Part shown: piece after piece, positions 1 through 8,439 of the stretch
Position numbering within the stretch: the stretch's first letter is position 1
How the letters are laid out: each line of letters begins with the position of its first letter
Assembly (NCBI RefSeq): GCF_027625475.1
Contig: NZ_CP115174.1
Span: 1,240,001 to 1,304,000 of the forward strand
Source: Sphingomonas abietis
Lineage (GTDB): Bacteria; Pseudomonadota; Alphaproteobacteria; Sphingomonadales; Sphingomonadaceae
Direction of reading: 5' to 3'
DNA length: 64,000 nucleotides
Made by a program: the position numbers and the translations under genes
The notes under the pieces: model-generated
The model's input: only the letters and a program-made list of their open reading frames with translations
Databases searched by the model: none
Told to the model about the DNA's origin: nothing

Positions 1-134
1 GCGCCGCGTGCGCTCATCAGGCCGGCGGGGCCGCCGCCCATGCCGAGGCCGCCGCCTTCGGACTTCTGCATCAGGATGACGCCGACCAGCATCGCAGCGA
101 TGATGGCGTGGATGACGAGCAGGAAGGTAATCAT
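1..134 (-). CDS. secG: SecG, preprotein translocase subunit (3' end outside window)
   Basis: SecG is the small accessory subunit of the inner-membrane SecYEG protein-export channel. The reverse strand encodes a start at 134 followed by a hydrophobic helix (TFLLVIHAIIAAMLVGVILM), then the conserved QKSEGGGLGMGGG loop and GLMSARGA, which is the classic alphaproteobacterial SecG pattern. Only about 44 codons are present, so the second membrane segment and the C-terminal tail lie beyond the left edge. The next gene (392) is divergent, leaving about 250 bp for the secG promoter, in which I saw no unusual structure. Confidence 0.9.
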   Translation of the reverse strand, partial: MITFLLVIHAIIAAMLVGVILMQKSEGGGLGMGGGPAGLMSARG

Positions 135-391
135 CGGGCGGCTGTCTCTTCGGCAGGTTCGAGGGCGCCCGAACGCGAAGCCCGGACGACAAGCGCCGCC
201 CTCTAGCGCGTGGAGGCCGCGAGTTCAATGATCGGAGGGGCGATGATGGCCGAGACCATGATCGGGGCGGTGCGGCGGCGGCAGGTCCGGACGGGAAACC
301 TGCGGGACATATGATGGATATGGCGATCCGGCCGGGGGCACCCTAGATGCGATGCACGCCGTCAGTGTCTCGCGGCGCGAACGGAGCAGTC

Positions 392-949
392 ATGGCAAGA
401 CGGATGGGATGGGTTGCAGGCGCCGCGGTCGCGCTGGTGCCGCTCTTGTGCGGAGCCGCCTCGCCGGCCGCGACTCAGGCCCCGCCCCAGGGGGGCACCA
501 TCACGATCGAGGCCCACACCGCCGACGGCAGCGTCGATCCCGCGATGCCCGCCTTCGTGGGCGCGGCGACGGAGGCGCTCACCGACCGGGGCTTCACGAT
601 CCTGGATAGCGCCGCCCACACCGCTTATGTCGCCGAGCTGATCGTCAGCCAGGCCGCCGTCGGCACCGGCATGGGCAGGGATCCGGATGCGGAGAAGGTC
701 AGTGTCGGTGCGGGGCTGATGGTCCCGCTCTCGACGGGCAATTCCAACGTCATCACGCTGCGCCGGAGCCGGCTGGAGCTGCGTATCCACAAGCGTGGAG
801 ACACCGGCGTCGTCTGGAGCGGGGCGGCCGTGACCGTCCGCCCGACCGGCTCGGCCAAGGGATCCAACGCGACTGTGGCGGCCGACCTCAGCGCGGCGTT
901 GCTGCGCGGTTATCCGGCCGTGCCGGAGGATGTGGTCGGCGTGCCGTAG
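392..949 (+). CDS. Exported protein of unknown function
   Basis: This is a 185-residue protein with a clear Sec signal peptide (MARRMGWVAGAAVALVPLLC, then small residues up to about position 30). The mature part begins with an ITIEA strand and continues as alternating strands and helices with no cysteine cluster or catalytic motif that I recognise. The central GVVWSGAAV and final DLSAALLRGYP segments resemble small periplasmic proteins of the DUF4136 type, but this is only a resemblance. An upstream in-frame ATG at 347 would put a non-hydrophobic extension before the signal. The ATG at 392 follows a GGAGCAG ribosome site and is preferred. Confidence 0.7.
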   Translation: MARRMGWVAGAAVALVPLLCGAASPAATQAPPQGGTITIEAHTADGSVDPAMPAFVGAATEALTDRGFTILDSAAHTAYVAELIVSQAAVGTGMGRDPDAEKVSVGAGLMVPLSTGNSNVITLRRSRLELRIHKRGDTGVVWSGAAVTVRPTGSAKGSNATVAADLSAALLRGYPAVPEDVVGVP

Positions 950-988
950 GGCGGGTTCCGCCCCAAGAGGCGCCCCTTTGCCAAATCT

Positions 989-1076
989 CGTCACCCCGGA
1001 CTTGATCCGGGGGCCAGCTGCTTGGTTCCGGCTGGACCCGGAAGACGCTGGATCCCGGATCAAGTCCGGGATGACG
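989..1076. repeat. Intergenic palindromic repeat, copy 1 (CCGGACTTGATCCGGG family)
   Basis: Two inverted arms face each other, at 989-1011 (CGTCACCCCGGACTTGATCC and onwards) and 1050-1076 (ending TCAAGTCCGGGATGACG), separated by about 40 bases. Each arm is itself a near-palindrome. The right arm is identical over 27 bases to the right arm of the copy at 1785-1867. Such elements are dispersed in intergenic DNA of sphingomonads and other alphaproteobacteria, like REP or RUP elements. No transposase accompanies them here. Confidence 0.8.
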
Positions 1077-1189
1077 TAAAATGGAATGACTGCTTCCGCC
1101 CAGAAGCGGACATTCGGAACGGTTCTTTCCGTCGCCGATAGCCGCCGCTCCGGCGCTATGATATTCGATCGCGGATGATCGGAGGGTCT

Positions 1190-1393
1190 ATGGGCGTGAT
1201 CGCATCTGTTGTTGCCGGGATAGCTGCGTTGATGATCATTGCCGTCGTTGACCTGTGGTCCGACCGCGTTCTGACACGCGCATTGCTCAAGCTCATGGGC
1301 CGCATTCCTCCATTTCGCCGGAATGGCTCCTATCGCTCGCAGGCAGCGCCGGAAAAGTATGCGGCGTTGCGGAGGAAAAGGGCTGGCGGCTAA
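1190..1393 (+). CDS. Small membrane protein, function unknown
   Basis: This predicted 67-residue protein opens with one strong transmembrane helix (VIASVVAGIAALMIIAVVDL) followed by a basic cytoplasmic tail ending in RRKRAGG. I chose the ATG at 1190 because GGAGGG lies five bases upstream. An in-frame ATG at 1175 would add five residues and overlap that ribosome site. It lies between two copies of a dispersed palindromic repeat, in a poorly conserved stretch between the secG side and clpA. I recognise no family. Confidence 0.45.
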   Translation: MGVIASVVAGIAALMIIAVVDLWSDRVLTRALLKLMGRIPPFRRNGSYRSQAAPEKYAALRRKRAGG

Positions 1394-1471
1394 CGCCCCA
1401 GTCTTTGCCATCGAAGGCTTGGTTCGCGCTTCCCGATTGCGGACATCCTATCGAAGCGGCATCATCGTGGC

Positions 1472-1795
1472 ATGGGATTGATCGGAACGAGGCGCGCTCT
1501 GAAAATCGTGATCTGGCTCGCGATGGTCGCGGGACTAGCCGGTTGGCTGTGCATGTGGTTCACCGAAGAAGCGATATGGGCGACGCATCAGCCACACTGT
1601 GCAGACTTCGCCATGATCGAGTTGAAGGGCCGCAGTTATAAAACCTGCTCTTATCTGGCCACACGATACAGGGTCGGGGAATACTCGTTCATGGTTGCTT
1701 GGCTGATCATGGCAGCCGGTATTGTAGCGGGTCGTCGCCAAAGTCAGCCCCGGCCACCAAGCGATGCCGATCGGACGGGCTCCCCGTCATCCTGA
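1472..1795 (+). CDS. Two-helix membrane protein, function unknown
   Basis: A 107-residue hydrophobic protein with transmembrane segments at about 9-30 and 73-88. Between them is a periplasm-sized loop with two cysteines (residues about 43 and 58). No family is recognised. The last few codons and the TGA stop lie inside the palindromic repeat at 1785-1867, so the present C-terminus seems to have been supplied by the repeat, and the ancestral protein may have ended differently. The ribosome site before the ATG is weak and the start is uncertain. Confidence 0.45.
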   Translation: MGLIGTRRALKIVIWLAMVAGLAGWLCMWFTEEAIWATHQPHCADFAMIELKGRSYKTCSYLATRYRVGEYSFMVAWLIMAAGIVAGRRQSQPRPPSDADRTGSPSS

Positions 1796-1867
1796 CGAAA
1801 GTCAGGATCCAGAGCCTCGGGTGTCCGCGATGGCGGCTCTGGATCCCGGATCAAGTCCGGGATGACG
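1785..1867. repeat. Intergenic palindromic repeat, copy 2
   Basis: The left arm (1785-1816) and right arm (1835-1867) are inverted and can fold into one long hairpin with a short loop. The right arm from 1841 matches copy 1 (1050-1076) exactly. The left arm has diverged to the CCTGACGAAAGTCAGG form. It overlaps the last codons of the membrane-protein gene ending at 1795. Confidence 0.8.
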
Positions 1868-1922
1868 ACCAAAGAATGGCCGGTTCCCGCCACTTTACCC
1901 GTCCTTGACCCCGTAACGAAAA

Positions 1923-1946
1923 CGGCCGGGCATCGCTGCCCGGCCG
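1923..1946 (-). terminator. Rho-independent terminator of clpA
   Basis: A perfect 10-bp GC-rich stem (CGGCCGGGCA / TGCCCGGCCG) closes a four-base loop. Read on the minus strand it is followed at once by TTTTCG. It sits 29 bases past the clpA stop codon, exactly where a clpA terminator is expected. Confidence 0.8.
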
Positions 1947-1974
1947 CTCTCCTGTCCCGGCCTTGCGGCAGAGA

Positions 1975-4290
1975 TCAGGCCTGGGTCTTCTTCGCCGCGG
2001 CCTTCTTCGCCTTGCCGGCCTTGGGCGCGGCCGGGGTGATCTCGAAGGCCAGCGCGTCATCCTTCAGCTTCACGCGGACCTCGCCGCCATGGACCAGCTT
2101 GCCGAACAGCAATTCCTCGGCGAGCGGCTGCTTGATCTTCTCCTGGATCAGGCGGCCCATAGGGCGGGCACCGTAGAGCTTGTCATAGCCCTTCGCGGTC
2201 AGCCAATCGCGGGCATCGTCCTCGAGCGCGATGTGGACGTTGCGATCGGCCAGCTGGAGTTCGAGCTGGAGGATGAACTTCTCGACGACGCGCGCGACGA
2301 CCTCGGTCGGCAGATAGCCGAAGGGGACGATGGCATCGAGGCGGTTGCGGAATTCCGGCGTGAACATCTTCTTCACCGCCTCCTCCTGCACATCCTCGCG
2401 CGACGAGACGCCGAAGCCGACCGATTCGCGCGCCATGTCGCTGGCGCCGGCATTGGTCGTCATGATCAGGATGGTGTTGCGGAAATCCACCGTCTTGCCA
2501 TGGTGATCGGTGAGCTTGCCGTTGTCCATCACCTGCAACAGGATGTTGAACAGGTCCGGATGGGCCTTTTCGATCTCGTCGAGCAGCAGCACCGAATGCG
2601 GCTGCTGGTCGACGGCATCGGTGAGCAGGCCGCCCTGATCATAGCCGACATAGCCAGGGGGCGCGCCGATCAGCCGGCTGACCGAGTGGCGCTCCATATA
2701 TTCGGACATGTCGAAGCGCTGGAGCGGGATGCCGAGGATCTCGGCGAGCTGGCGGGCCACCTCGGTCTTGCCGACGCCGGTGGGGCCGGAGAAGAGATAG
2801 TTGCCGATCGGCTTGTTGGGCTCGCGCAGCCCGGCCCGCGACAGCTTGATTGCGGACGCCAGCGTCTCGATCGCCTCGTTCTGGCCGAACACCACGCGCT
2901 TGAGATCGGTCTCGAGGCTGGCGAGCACCGTCTTGTCGTCGGCCGAGACCGATTTGGGCGGGATGCGCGCCATCGTCGCGATCACGGCCTCGATCTCCTT
3001 GGGGCCGATCACCTTCTTGCGGCGGCTCTCGGGCAGCAGCATCTGCATCGCGCCGGCCTCGTCGATCACGTCGATCGCCTTGTCGGGCAGCTTGCGGTCG
3101 TTGATGTAGCGCGCCGACAGCTCGACCGCGGTCTTCACCGCGTCGACCGTGTATTTCAGGTGGTGATGTGCCTCGAAGCTGGGGCGCAGGCCGGCGATGA
3201 TCTTGATCGTGTCCTCGATCGTCGGCTCGTTGACGTCGATCTTCTGGAAGCGCCGGAGCAGCGCCCGGTCCTTCTCGAAATGATTGCGGAATTCCTTGTA
3301 GGTGGTCGAGCCGATGCAGCGGATCTGCCCGCCGGACAGCGCCGGCTTGAGCAGGTTCGACGCATCCATCGCGCCGCCCGAGGTCGCACCGGCACCGATC
3401 ACGGTGTGGATCTCGTCGATGAACAGCACCGCATGGGGCAGCTTCTCGAGCTCGTTGACGACCTGCTTCAGCCGCTCCTCGAAGTCGCCGCGATAGCGGG
3501 TGCCGGCGAGCAGCGCGCCCATGTCGAGCGAGTAGATGACGGCCGGCTTGAGCACCTCGGGCACCTGGCCCTCGATGATCTTGCGGGCGAGGCCTTCCGC
3601 GATCGCGGTCTTGCCGACGCCGGGATCGCCGACATAGAGCGGGTTGTTCTTCGAGCGGCGGCAGAGGATCTGGATCGTGCGATCCACCTCGGCATGGCGG
3701 CCGATCAGCGGATCGACGCGGCCTTCCTTCGCCTTCTCGTTGAGGTTGACGGTGAACTGCTTGAGGGCGCTGTCCGCCTTGCCCTTGGGCTCGGCCTTGG
3801 GTGCCTTGTCTTCCTCGTTACCCTTCACCTCGCGTGCCTCCGTCGGTTGCCCGCCCTTGCCCACGCCGTGGCTGATGAAGCTCACGGCATCGAGGCGCGT
3901 CATGTCCTGCTGCTGCAGGAAATATACCGCATAGCTCTCCCGCTCGCTGAAGAGCGCGACCAGCACGTTGGCGCCGGTCACCTCCTCGCGGCCCGAGGAC
4001 TGTACGTGAAGGATGGCGCGCTGGATCACGCGCTGGAAGCCGCTGGTGGGCGACGGATCGGTCTCGGCATCGGTCTTGAGCGCATCGAGCTCGGTGTCGA
4101 GATAATGGGTCACCGCATCGCGGAGTTCGCTGAGTTCCACCCCGCAGCCCGCCATCACCTCGGCACCATTCTCATCGCCGATCAGGGCGAGCAGCAGATG
4201 CTCCAGCGTGGCATATTCATGCTTGCGCGTGCTGGCGGCGGCCAGCGCGTTGTGCAGGGTGGTTTCCAGCTCTCGGGCGAAAGAAGGCAT
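1975..4290 (-). CDS. clpA: ClpA, ATP-dependent Clp protease ATP-binding subunit
   Basis: ClpA is the AAA+ unfoldase that feeds proteins, including N-end-rule substrates delivered by ClpS, into ClpP in the cytoplasm. The 771-residue product is full length. It has a Clp N-domain double repeat (about 1-145), a charged linker (150-175), a first AAA module with Walker A GDPGVGKT (221-228) and Walker B VLFIDEIH (288-295), and a second AAA module with GPTGVGKT (502-509). The C-terminal tail is Ala/Lys-rich. The absence of a long middle coiled coil separates it from ClpB and ClpC. clpS is not adjacent in this window. It has its own terminator downstream. Confidence 0.97.
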   Translation of the reverse strand: MPSFARELETTLHNALAAASTRKHEYATLEHLLLALIGDENGAEVMAGCGVELSELRDAVTHYLDTELDALKTDAETDPSPTSGFQRVIQRAILHVQSSGREEVTGANVLVALFSERESYAVYFLQQQDMTRLDAVSFISHGVGKGGQPTEAREVKGNEEDKAPKAEPKGKADSALKQFTVNLNEKAKEGRVDPLIGRHAEVDRTIQILCRRSKNNPLYVGDPGVGKTAIAEGLARKIIEGQVPEVLKPAVIYSLDMGALLAGTRYRGDFEERLKQVVNELEKLPHAVLFIDEIHTVIGAGATSGGAMDASNLLKPALSGGQIRCIGSTTYKEFRNHFEKDRALLRRFQKIDVNEPTIEDTIKIIAGLRPSFEAHHHLKYTVDAVKTAVELSARYINDRKLPDKAIDVIDEAGAMQMLLPESRRKKVIGPKEIEAVIATMARIPPKSVSADDKTVLASLETDLKRVVFGQNEAIETLASAIKLSRAGLREPNKPIGNYLFSGPTGVGKTEVARQLAEILGIPLQRFDMSEYMERHSVSRLIGAPPGYVGYDQGGLLTDAVDQQPHSVLLLDEIEKAHPDLFNILLQVMDNGKLTDHHGKTVDFRNTILIMTTNAGASDMARESVGFGVSSREDVQEEAVKKMFTPEFRNRLDAIVPFGYLPTEVVARVVEKFILQLELQLADRNVHIALEDDARDWLTAKGYDKLYGARPMGRLIQEKIKQPLAEELLFGKLVHGGEVRVKLKDDALAFEITPAAPKAGKAKKAAAKKTQA

Positions 4291-4427
4291 ATTCGATCAA
4301 CTCCTCAGCAGCGGCCCGACGAAGCGAACCGCCGTACCCGCTATGTCGGGTGACGATCGCGTTTCATCAAGGATGCCCTCTCCCAAGCGGGGTCGGATGC
4401 GATTGCCGCTCGGGGAGCGGGCCGTCC

Positions 4428-4625
4428 TCATCGCTTGAATAGGCTGTCCGCGGTTGCGCGATGGTTAACGGCGCCTTCAATCTTCAGTCGAACGCGCCGT
4501 ATCTCGGATTCCAGCGCGGCGATGCGCGCATGAAGTTCCTCGACCGAGAGCGGATCGAGATCCTGGCGCAACAGCGCGACGACGGGATCGTCGGCGCGCT
4601 TGGGCAGGAAATCGTCCGGTTCCAT
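4428..4625 (-). CDS. DUF1192 family protein
   Basis: This 65-residue protein matches the alphaproteobacterial DUF1192 pattern. It has an acidic N-terminus, then LPKRADDPVVALLRQDLDPL, then SVEELHARIAALESEIRR forming a short amphipathic helix or coiled coil, and a final LFKR. The function is unknown. I start at the ATG at 4625 (MEPDDFLPKR), since the reading frame upstream of it is not conserved in type. It lies upstream of clpA on the same strand (137 bp) and diverges from the quinone oxidoreductase gene. Confidence 0.85.
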   Translation of the reverse strand: MEPDDFLPKRADDPVVALLRQDLDPLSVEELHARIAALESEIRRVRLKIEGAVNHRATADSLFKR

Positions 4626-4699
4626 GTGACGGATCGTTGACCTGAAACACCGCGCTGTCAATAAACGCCACGAACGGTTCGGCGCGAAGAGGGGAAAAT

Positions 4700-5704
4700 G
4701 TGGCAGACCTGCCCGAACATATGATGGCGATCGATCCGGAAACCGCGGGCGGCCCGGAGATTCTGGTGCCGGTCGAGCGGCCGGTGCCGGTGCCGGGCCA
4801 TGGCGATTATCTGATCAAGGTGGCGGCCGCCGGGGTGAACCGGCCCGACGTGATGCAGCGCAAGGGCCTGTATCCGCCGCCCAAGGGTGCGCCCTCGATT
4901 CCGGGTCTGGAGATCGCCGGCACGATCGTCGCGGTCGGCGAGGGGGCGGATGTCACCATGCTCGGCCAGAAGGTCTGCGCGCTGGTGTGGGGCGGCGGCT
5001 ATGCCGAATATTGCGTGGCACCCGCCGGCCAGTGCCTGCCGGTGCCGCCCGTGCTCACGATGATCGAGGCGGCGGCGCTGCCCGAAACGCTGTTCACCGT
5101 ATGGAGCAACCTGTTCGAGCGCGCTTATGCGATCGAGGGTGATACCGTGCTCGTCCATGGCGGCACCTCGGGCATCGGCACGATGGCGATCATGCTCGGC
5201 CGGCTGTTCGACCTCACCGTGATCGTCACCTGCGGATCGGACGAGAAATGCGCGCGGGCGATCGAGATCGGCGCGGCCCATGCGATCAACTACAAGACCC
5301 AGGATTTCGTCGAGGAGGTGAAGCGCATCACCGACGGCAAGGGCTGCCAGGCGGTGCTCGACATGATCGGCGGCGATTATGTGCCCAAGAATCTCCAATG
5401 CCTCGCGCCGGACGGGCGGCATGTCACCATCGCCGTGCAGGGTGGTCCGAAGGCGACGGTGAGCCTGGTCGATATCATGATGCGCCGGCTGACCATGACC
5501 GGATCGACGCTGCGTGCCCGGGACGTGGCGTTCAAGTCGCTGGTCGCCGAGGAATTGTTGCGAGTCGTCTGGCCGCATGTCGTGGACGGGAGGCTCAAGC
5601 CGGTGATCGACGCGACCTTCCCGCTGGCCGACGCCGCCAAGGCGCATGCACGCATGGATGGCGGCGACCATGTCGGCAAGATCGTGCTGACGATGGAGCC
5701 ATAA
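4700..5704 (+). CDS. NAD(P)H:quinone oxidoreductase (zinc-free MDR family)
   Basis: A cytosolic medium-chain reductase predicted to reduce quinones or activated alkenes with NADPH. The 334 residues show the GroES-like N-terminal fold (GVNRPDVMQRKGLYPPPKG, then PGLEIAGTI) and the nucleotide-binding turn VHGGTSGIGTMAIMLGRLF. The structural and catalytic zinc cysteines are absent, as in the QOR/p53-inducible (PIG3) subgroup. I use the GTG at 4700, five bases after GAGGGG; an ATG at 4721 is the alternative. The position beside DUF1192 and clpA suggests a conserved core neighbourhood. Confidence 0.9.
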   Translation: MADLPEHMMAIDPETAGGPEILVPVERPVPVPGHGDYLIKVAAAGVNRPDVMQRKGLYPPPKGAPSIPGLEIAGTIVAVGEGADVTMLGQKVCALVWGGGYAEYCVAPAGQCLPVPPVLTMIEAAALPETLFTVWSNLFERAYAIEGDTVLVHGGTSGIGTMAIMLGRLFDLTVIVTCGSDEKCARAIEIGAAHAINYKTQDFVEEVKRITDGKGCQAVLDMIGGDYVPKNLQCLAPDGRHVTIAVQGGPKATVSLVDIMMRRLTMTGSTLRARDVAFKSLVAEELLRVVWPHVVDGRLKPVIDATFPLADAAKAHARMDGGDHVGKIVLTMEP

Positions 5705-5821
5705 GCGGAGCTTGTCACCAGTCCGCGGCTTTGGCGTTGCCGGCCTGTCACGATCGCATTAGCCGTTCGCGCGCCGAGCGGAAGGCTGGCCTCCGCTGGC
5801 GGTTGAAAAAGGGCGCGCGCG

Positions 5822-6439
5822 ATGGACGATCTGATTCTGCATGAAGACCCGATTTCGGGCAATTGCTACAAGATCCGGCTGGTCGCGGCGTATCTCGGCC
5901 TGCCGATCGAGCGGCGGTTGTACTATATCCGCAAGGGCGAGACGCGGACGCCGGAATTCCTCGCGACGGTCAATGCCAATGGCCGCATTCCGGTGCTCCA
6001 GATCGGCGATCGCTTCCTGCCGGAAAGCAGCGCCGCCTGCTTCTATCTCGCCGACGGGTCGCCGCTGATCCCGGACGATCGCTTCGATCGTGCCGACATG
6101 CTGCGCTGGATGTTCTTCGAGCAATATCATCACGAGCCCAATGTCGCGACGTTGCGGTTCTGGCTGGCCTATCTCGGCAAGGACCGGCTGAGCGCAGCGC
6201 AGGCGGCGTCGCTGCCGGCCAAGCGCGCCGCCGGCGAAGCGGCGCTGGCGCTGATGGACGCGCATCTGGCCGGACGGGATTTCTTCGTCGGCGGAACCTT
6301 GTCGCTCGCCGATATCGCGCTTTATGCCTACACCCATGTGGCAGGCGAGGGCGGCTTCGATCTCGATCGCTGGCCGGCGATCAGGGCCTGGCTCGCGCGC
6401 GTGGCGGTCATGCCCGGCTACATTCCGATGAACAGCTGA
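5822..6439 (+). CDS. Glutathione S-transferase family protein
   Basis: A 205-residue soluble protein with the thioredoxin-like N-domain (LILHEDPISGNCYKIRLVAA, then GRIPVLQIGDRFLPESSAA, the cis-Pro and glutathione-contacting ES motif) and an all-helical C-domain ending in the typical SLADIALYAYTHVA and WPAIRAWLARV segments. It should conjugate or exchange glutathione on an electrophile; the substrate cannot be read from sequence. The near N-terminal SGN triad, where a catalytic Ser or Cys sits, suggests a beta- or GstB-like class. Confidence 0.88.
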   Translation: MDDLILHEDPISGNCYKIRLVAAYLGLPIERRLYYIRKGETRTPEFLATVNANGRIPVLQIGDRFLPESSAACFYLADGSPLIPDDRFDRADMLRWMFFEQYHHEPNVATLRFWLAYLGKDRLSAAQAASLPAKRAAGEAALALMDAHLAGRDFFVGGTLSLADIALYAYTHVAGEGGFDLDRWPAIRAWLARVAVMPGYIPMNS

Positions 6440-6603
6440 ATATCGCTGCAAGTCATTGATGGCATAACTGCTTTTCGATAAAAGTATCGAACAAGCATCG
6501 TGCCTTTGTTGTGCCTATATGATGAACGTCAGATAAATGCAGGAACTTCCGCTTCGGGGTGCTCGTTGGGCGGCCCAGACCAGAAGCGTGAAGGAGAATA
6601 GTG

Positions 6604-7242
6604 ATGCGTAACTTCAACCGATATATGCGCGGTGCGTCGATTTCGGCCTTGGTGGCGCTCTGTGCCGTTCCCGCCCATGCCGGCTGGGGCAAGGCTGATC
6701 GCGCCCATGCCGAAATCTCGTCGGCGCAGGCCAAGCTCGACAGCGCCAACAAGGTCGGCGCGAGCGGCAACAGCCCGGCGATGGTGGCGCGCGCGCAAGC
6801 CGAGTTGAATCTCGCCAAGCAAAATCTGGAAAGCGGCAACAAGGACAAGGCGATCGAGCAGGCGATCGACGCCGGCCGTATTGCCGACACCGCGATCGGA
6901 GAGGCGAACCAGGCGCAGAATGCCGCATCCGCGCAGCAGGCCGCTGCCTCCGATGCGCAGGTCCAGCAGGTCCAGCAGGATGCCCAGGCCAAGGTGGACG
7001 ACGCCAACGCCCGTGCCAATGATGCGGCTGCCAGCGCGCAGGATGCCAGCCAACGTGCCGCCGCCGCGCAGGAACAGGCCAACGCCCTGCGCAACCAGCC
7101 GCCAGTGGTGGTAACGACGACGACCGAAAAGACCACCGCGTCGCACCCGGTCCACCGCGTCGTCCACAAGGTGGTGCGCCGTCCGGCCACGACCACGACG
7201 GCCGAGCAAACCACGACGACGGTGAGTGCGCCGCAGCAGTAA
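6604..7242 (+). CDS. DUF4398-type exported helical protein
   Basis: The 212-residue product has a signal peptide (ISALVALCAVPAHAG). Next comes a DUF4398-like helical hairpin, in which ARAQAELNLAKQNLESGNKD followed by KAIEQAIDAGRIADTAIGEA is the recurrent pattern, and then a long Ala/Gln-rich coiled coil. The end is a Thr/His-rich low-complexity tail (TTTTEKTTASHPVHRVVHKV). It is probably periplasmic or envelope-attached. An in-frame GTG at 6601 directly precedes the ATG; GGAG seven bases upstream suits the ATG. A strong terminator follows at 7256, so it is likely monocistronic. Confidence 0.8.
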   Translation: MRNFNRYMRGASISALVALCAVPAHAGWGKADRAHAEISSAQAKLDSANKVGASGNSPAMVARAQAELNLAKQNLESGNKDKAIEQAIDAGRIADTAIGEANQAQNAASAQQAAASDAQVQQVQQDAQAKVDDANARANDAAASAQDASQRAAAAQEQANALRNQPPVVVTTTTEKTTASHPVHRVVHKVVRRPATTTTAEQTTTTVSAPQQ

Positions 7243-7255
7243 AGGAACGAGCCTC

Positions 7256-7286
7256 CCGGCCGTCGTCCTGCAGGGGCGGCGGCCGG
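7256..7286 (+). terminator. Intrinsic terminator after the DUF4398 gene
   Basis: A 13-bp stem (7256-7268 with 7274-7286, two G-U wobbles) closes a five-base loop TGCAG and is followed by TATTTCGT. It begins 13 bases after the stop of the upstream gene. Confidence 0.65.
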
Positions 7287-7429
7287 TATTTCGTCCGACG
7301 CTCTTCGTCTCCCAATGGCTCCCGTGCGGAACGGCTTGCTCCCTGCCGCTTGGCGGATTACATTGGCGCCATGCACAGGCCGCTCCCGCGTTGGGGCGGC
7401 CCTTTCTTTATCTGCGCGGAGAGACCATC

Positions 7430-8128
7430 GTGGCCCAGCCCCTCATGCCCCATGCGACAGCGTCTTGGCTGGTCGACAACACGTCGCTGAGCTTCCCGCA
7501 GATCGCGGAGTTCTGCGGGCTCCACATCCTCGAAGTGCAGGCGATCGCCGACGATACCGCCGGCACCAAGCTGACCGGCCGCGATCCCGTTCGCGCCCAT
7601 GAGCTGACCCAGGCCGAGATCGACAAGGGCCAGGCCAACCCCAATTACAAGCTGCTGATCGCCAAGGGCCCCGAGCAGGCGCGCCGCACCAAGGGGCCGC
7701 GCTACACGCCGGTCTCCAAGCGGCAGGACAAGCCGGACGGCATCGCCTGGATCATCCGCAACCACCCCGAAGTGTCGGACGGCGCGATCGGCAAGCTGAT
7801 CGGCACCACCCGCACCACGATCGGCGCGATCCGCGATCGCAGCCACTGGAACATCGCCAACATCACCCCGAAGGATCCGGTGACGCTCGGGCTCTGCTCG
7901 CAGCGCGAACTGGACGCGGCGATCGCCAAGGCAGCCAAGGCGGCCGGCATCGAGGCGCCGGTCGACGATCGTCTCTCGGGCGATCGCGCCGCGCTGATCG
8001 AGGAGCTGCGTGCCCAGCGCGACGCCGCGCATCGTCCGGCGCCGGCCGAAGGGGCGGTGGCCGACGATGCTGCGCCGCGGCCGAGCTATCAGCTGCCCGA
8101 GGGCGTGATCGATCCGTTCAAGCGCTAA
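7430..8128 (+). CDS. trcR: TrcR / DUF1013 cell-cycle transcriptional regulator
   Basis: A 232-residue cytosolic regulator conserved across alphaproteobacteria. Identification rests on the N-terminal signature [20 protein letters not shown] and [17 protein letters not shown] (a helix-turn-helix), then [20 protein letters not shown] and the second helical motif [20 protein letters not shown]. The family is linked to cell-cycle transcription. The reading frame extends upstream, but the GTG at 7430, preceded by CGGAGAGA, gives the usual family length. It leads the xseB-ispA-coaD stretch but is separated from xseB by 64 bp. Confidence 0.88.
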   Translation: MAQPLMPHATASWLVDNTSLSFPQIAEFCGLHILEVQAIADDTAGTKLTGRDPVRAHELTQAEIDKGQANPNYKLLIAKGPEQARRTKGPRYTPVSKRQDKPDGIAWIIRNHPEVSDGAIGKLIGTTRTTIGAIRDRSHWNIANITPKDPVTLGLCSQRELDAAIAKAAKAAGIEAPVDDRLSGDRAALIEELRAQRDAAHRPAPAEGAVADDAAPRPSYQLPEGVIDPFKR

Positions 8129-8192
8129 AGGGTTGCCGGGTCAGGCACTTCGGGCGCTTGACCCGCTCCCTCGCCATAGCCACAAGCGGGCC

Positions 8193-8435
8193 ATGGCAGA
8201 CACCCCAATCGCCGAGCTGAGTTTCGAGGACGCGCTGAAGCGCCTGGAAACGATCGTGCAGCAGCTCGAAAGCGGCGACGTCCCGCTCGAAAAGTCGATC
8301 GAACTCTATGGCGAAGGGGACAGGCTGCGCGCCCAGTGCGAGCAGCGACTCAAGAGCGCGCAGGCGAAGATCGACCAGATTCAACTCGGCGGCGATGGCG
8401 CCCCCGCAACCCTCAGGCCCTTCGATGCCGAGTGA
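8193..8435 (+). CDS. xseB: Exodeoxyribonuclease VII small subunit
   Basis: An 80-residue subunit that binds XseA in the complex degrading single-stranded DNA into oligonucleotides. The family motif is clear: [34 protein letters not shown] and [17 protein letters not shown]. The ATG at 8193 gives the normal length. The stop codon lies four bases before the preferred ispA start, so the two genes are one transcription unit and probably translationally coupled, as is common in alphaproteobacteria. Confidence 0.95.
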   Translation: MADTPIAELSFEDALKRLETIVQQLESGDVPLEKSIELYGEGDRLRAQCEQRLKSAQAKIDQIQLGGDGAPATLRPFDAE

Positions 8436-8439
8436 TCCG

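Noticed and set aside
1963..4353. A 796-codon open frame on the plus strand opposite clpA
   Set aside because: It is an antisense shadow produced by GC-rich codon structure; the minus strand encodes a perfect ClpA with all motifs.
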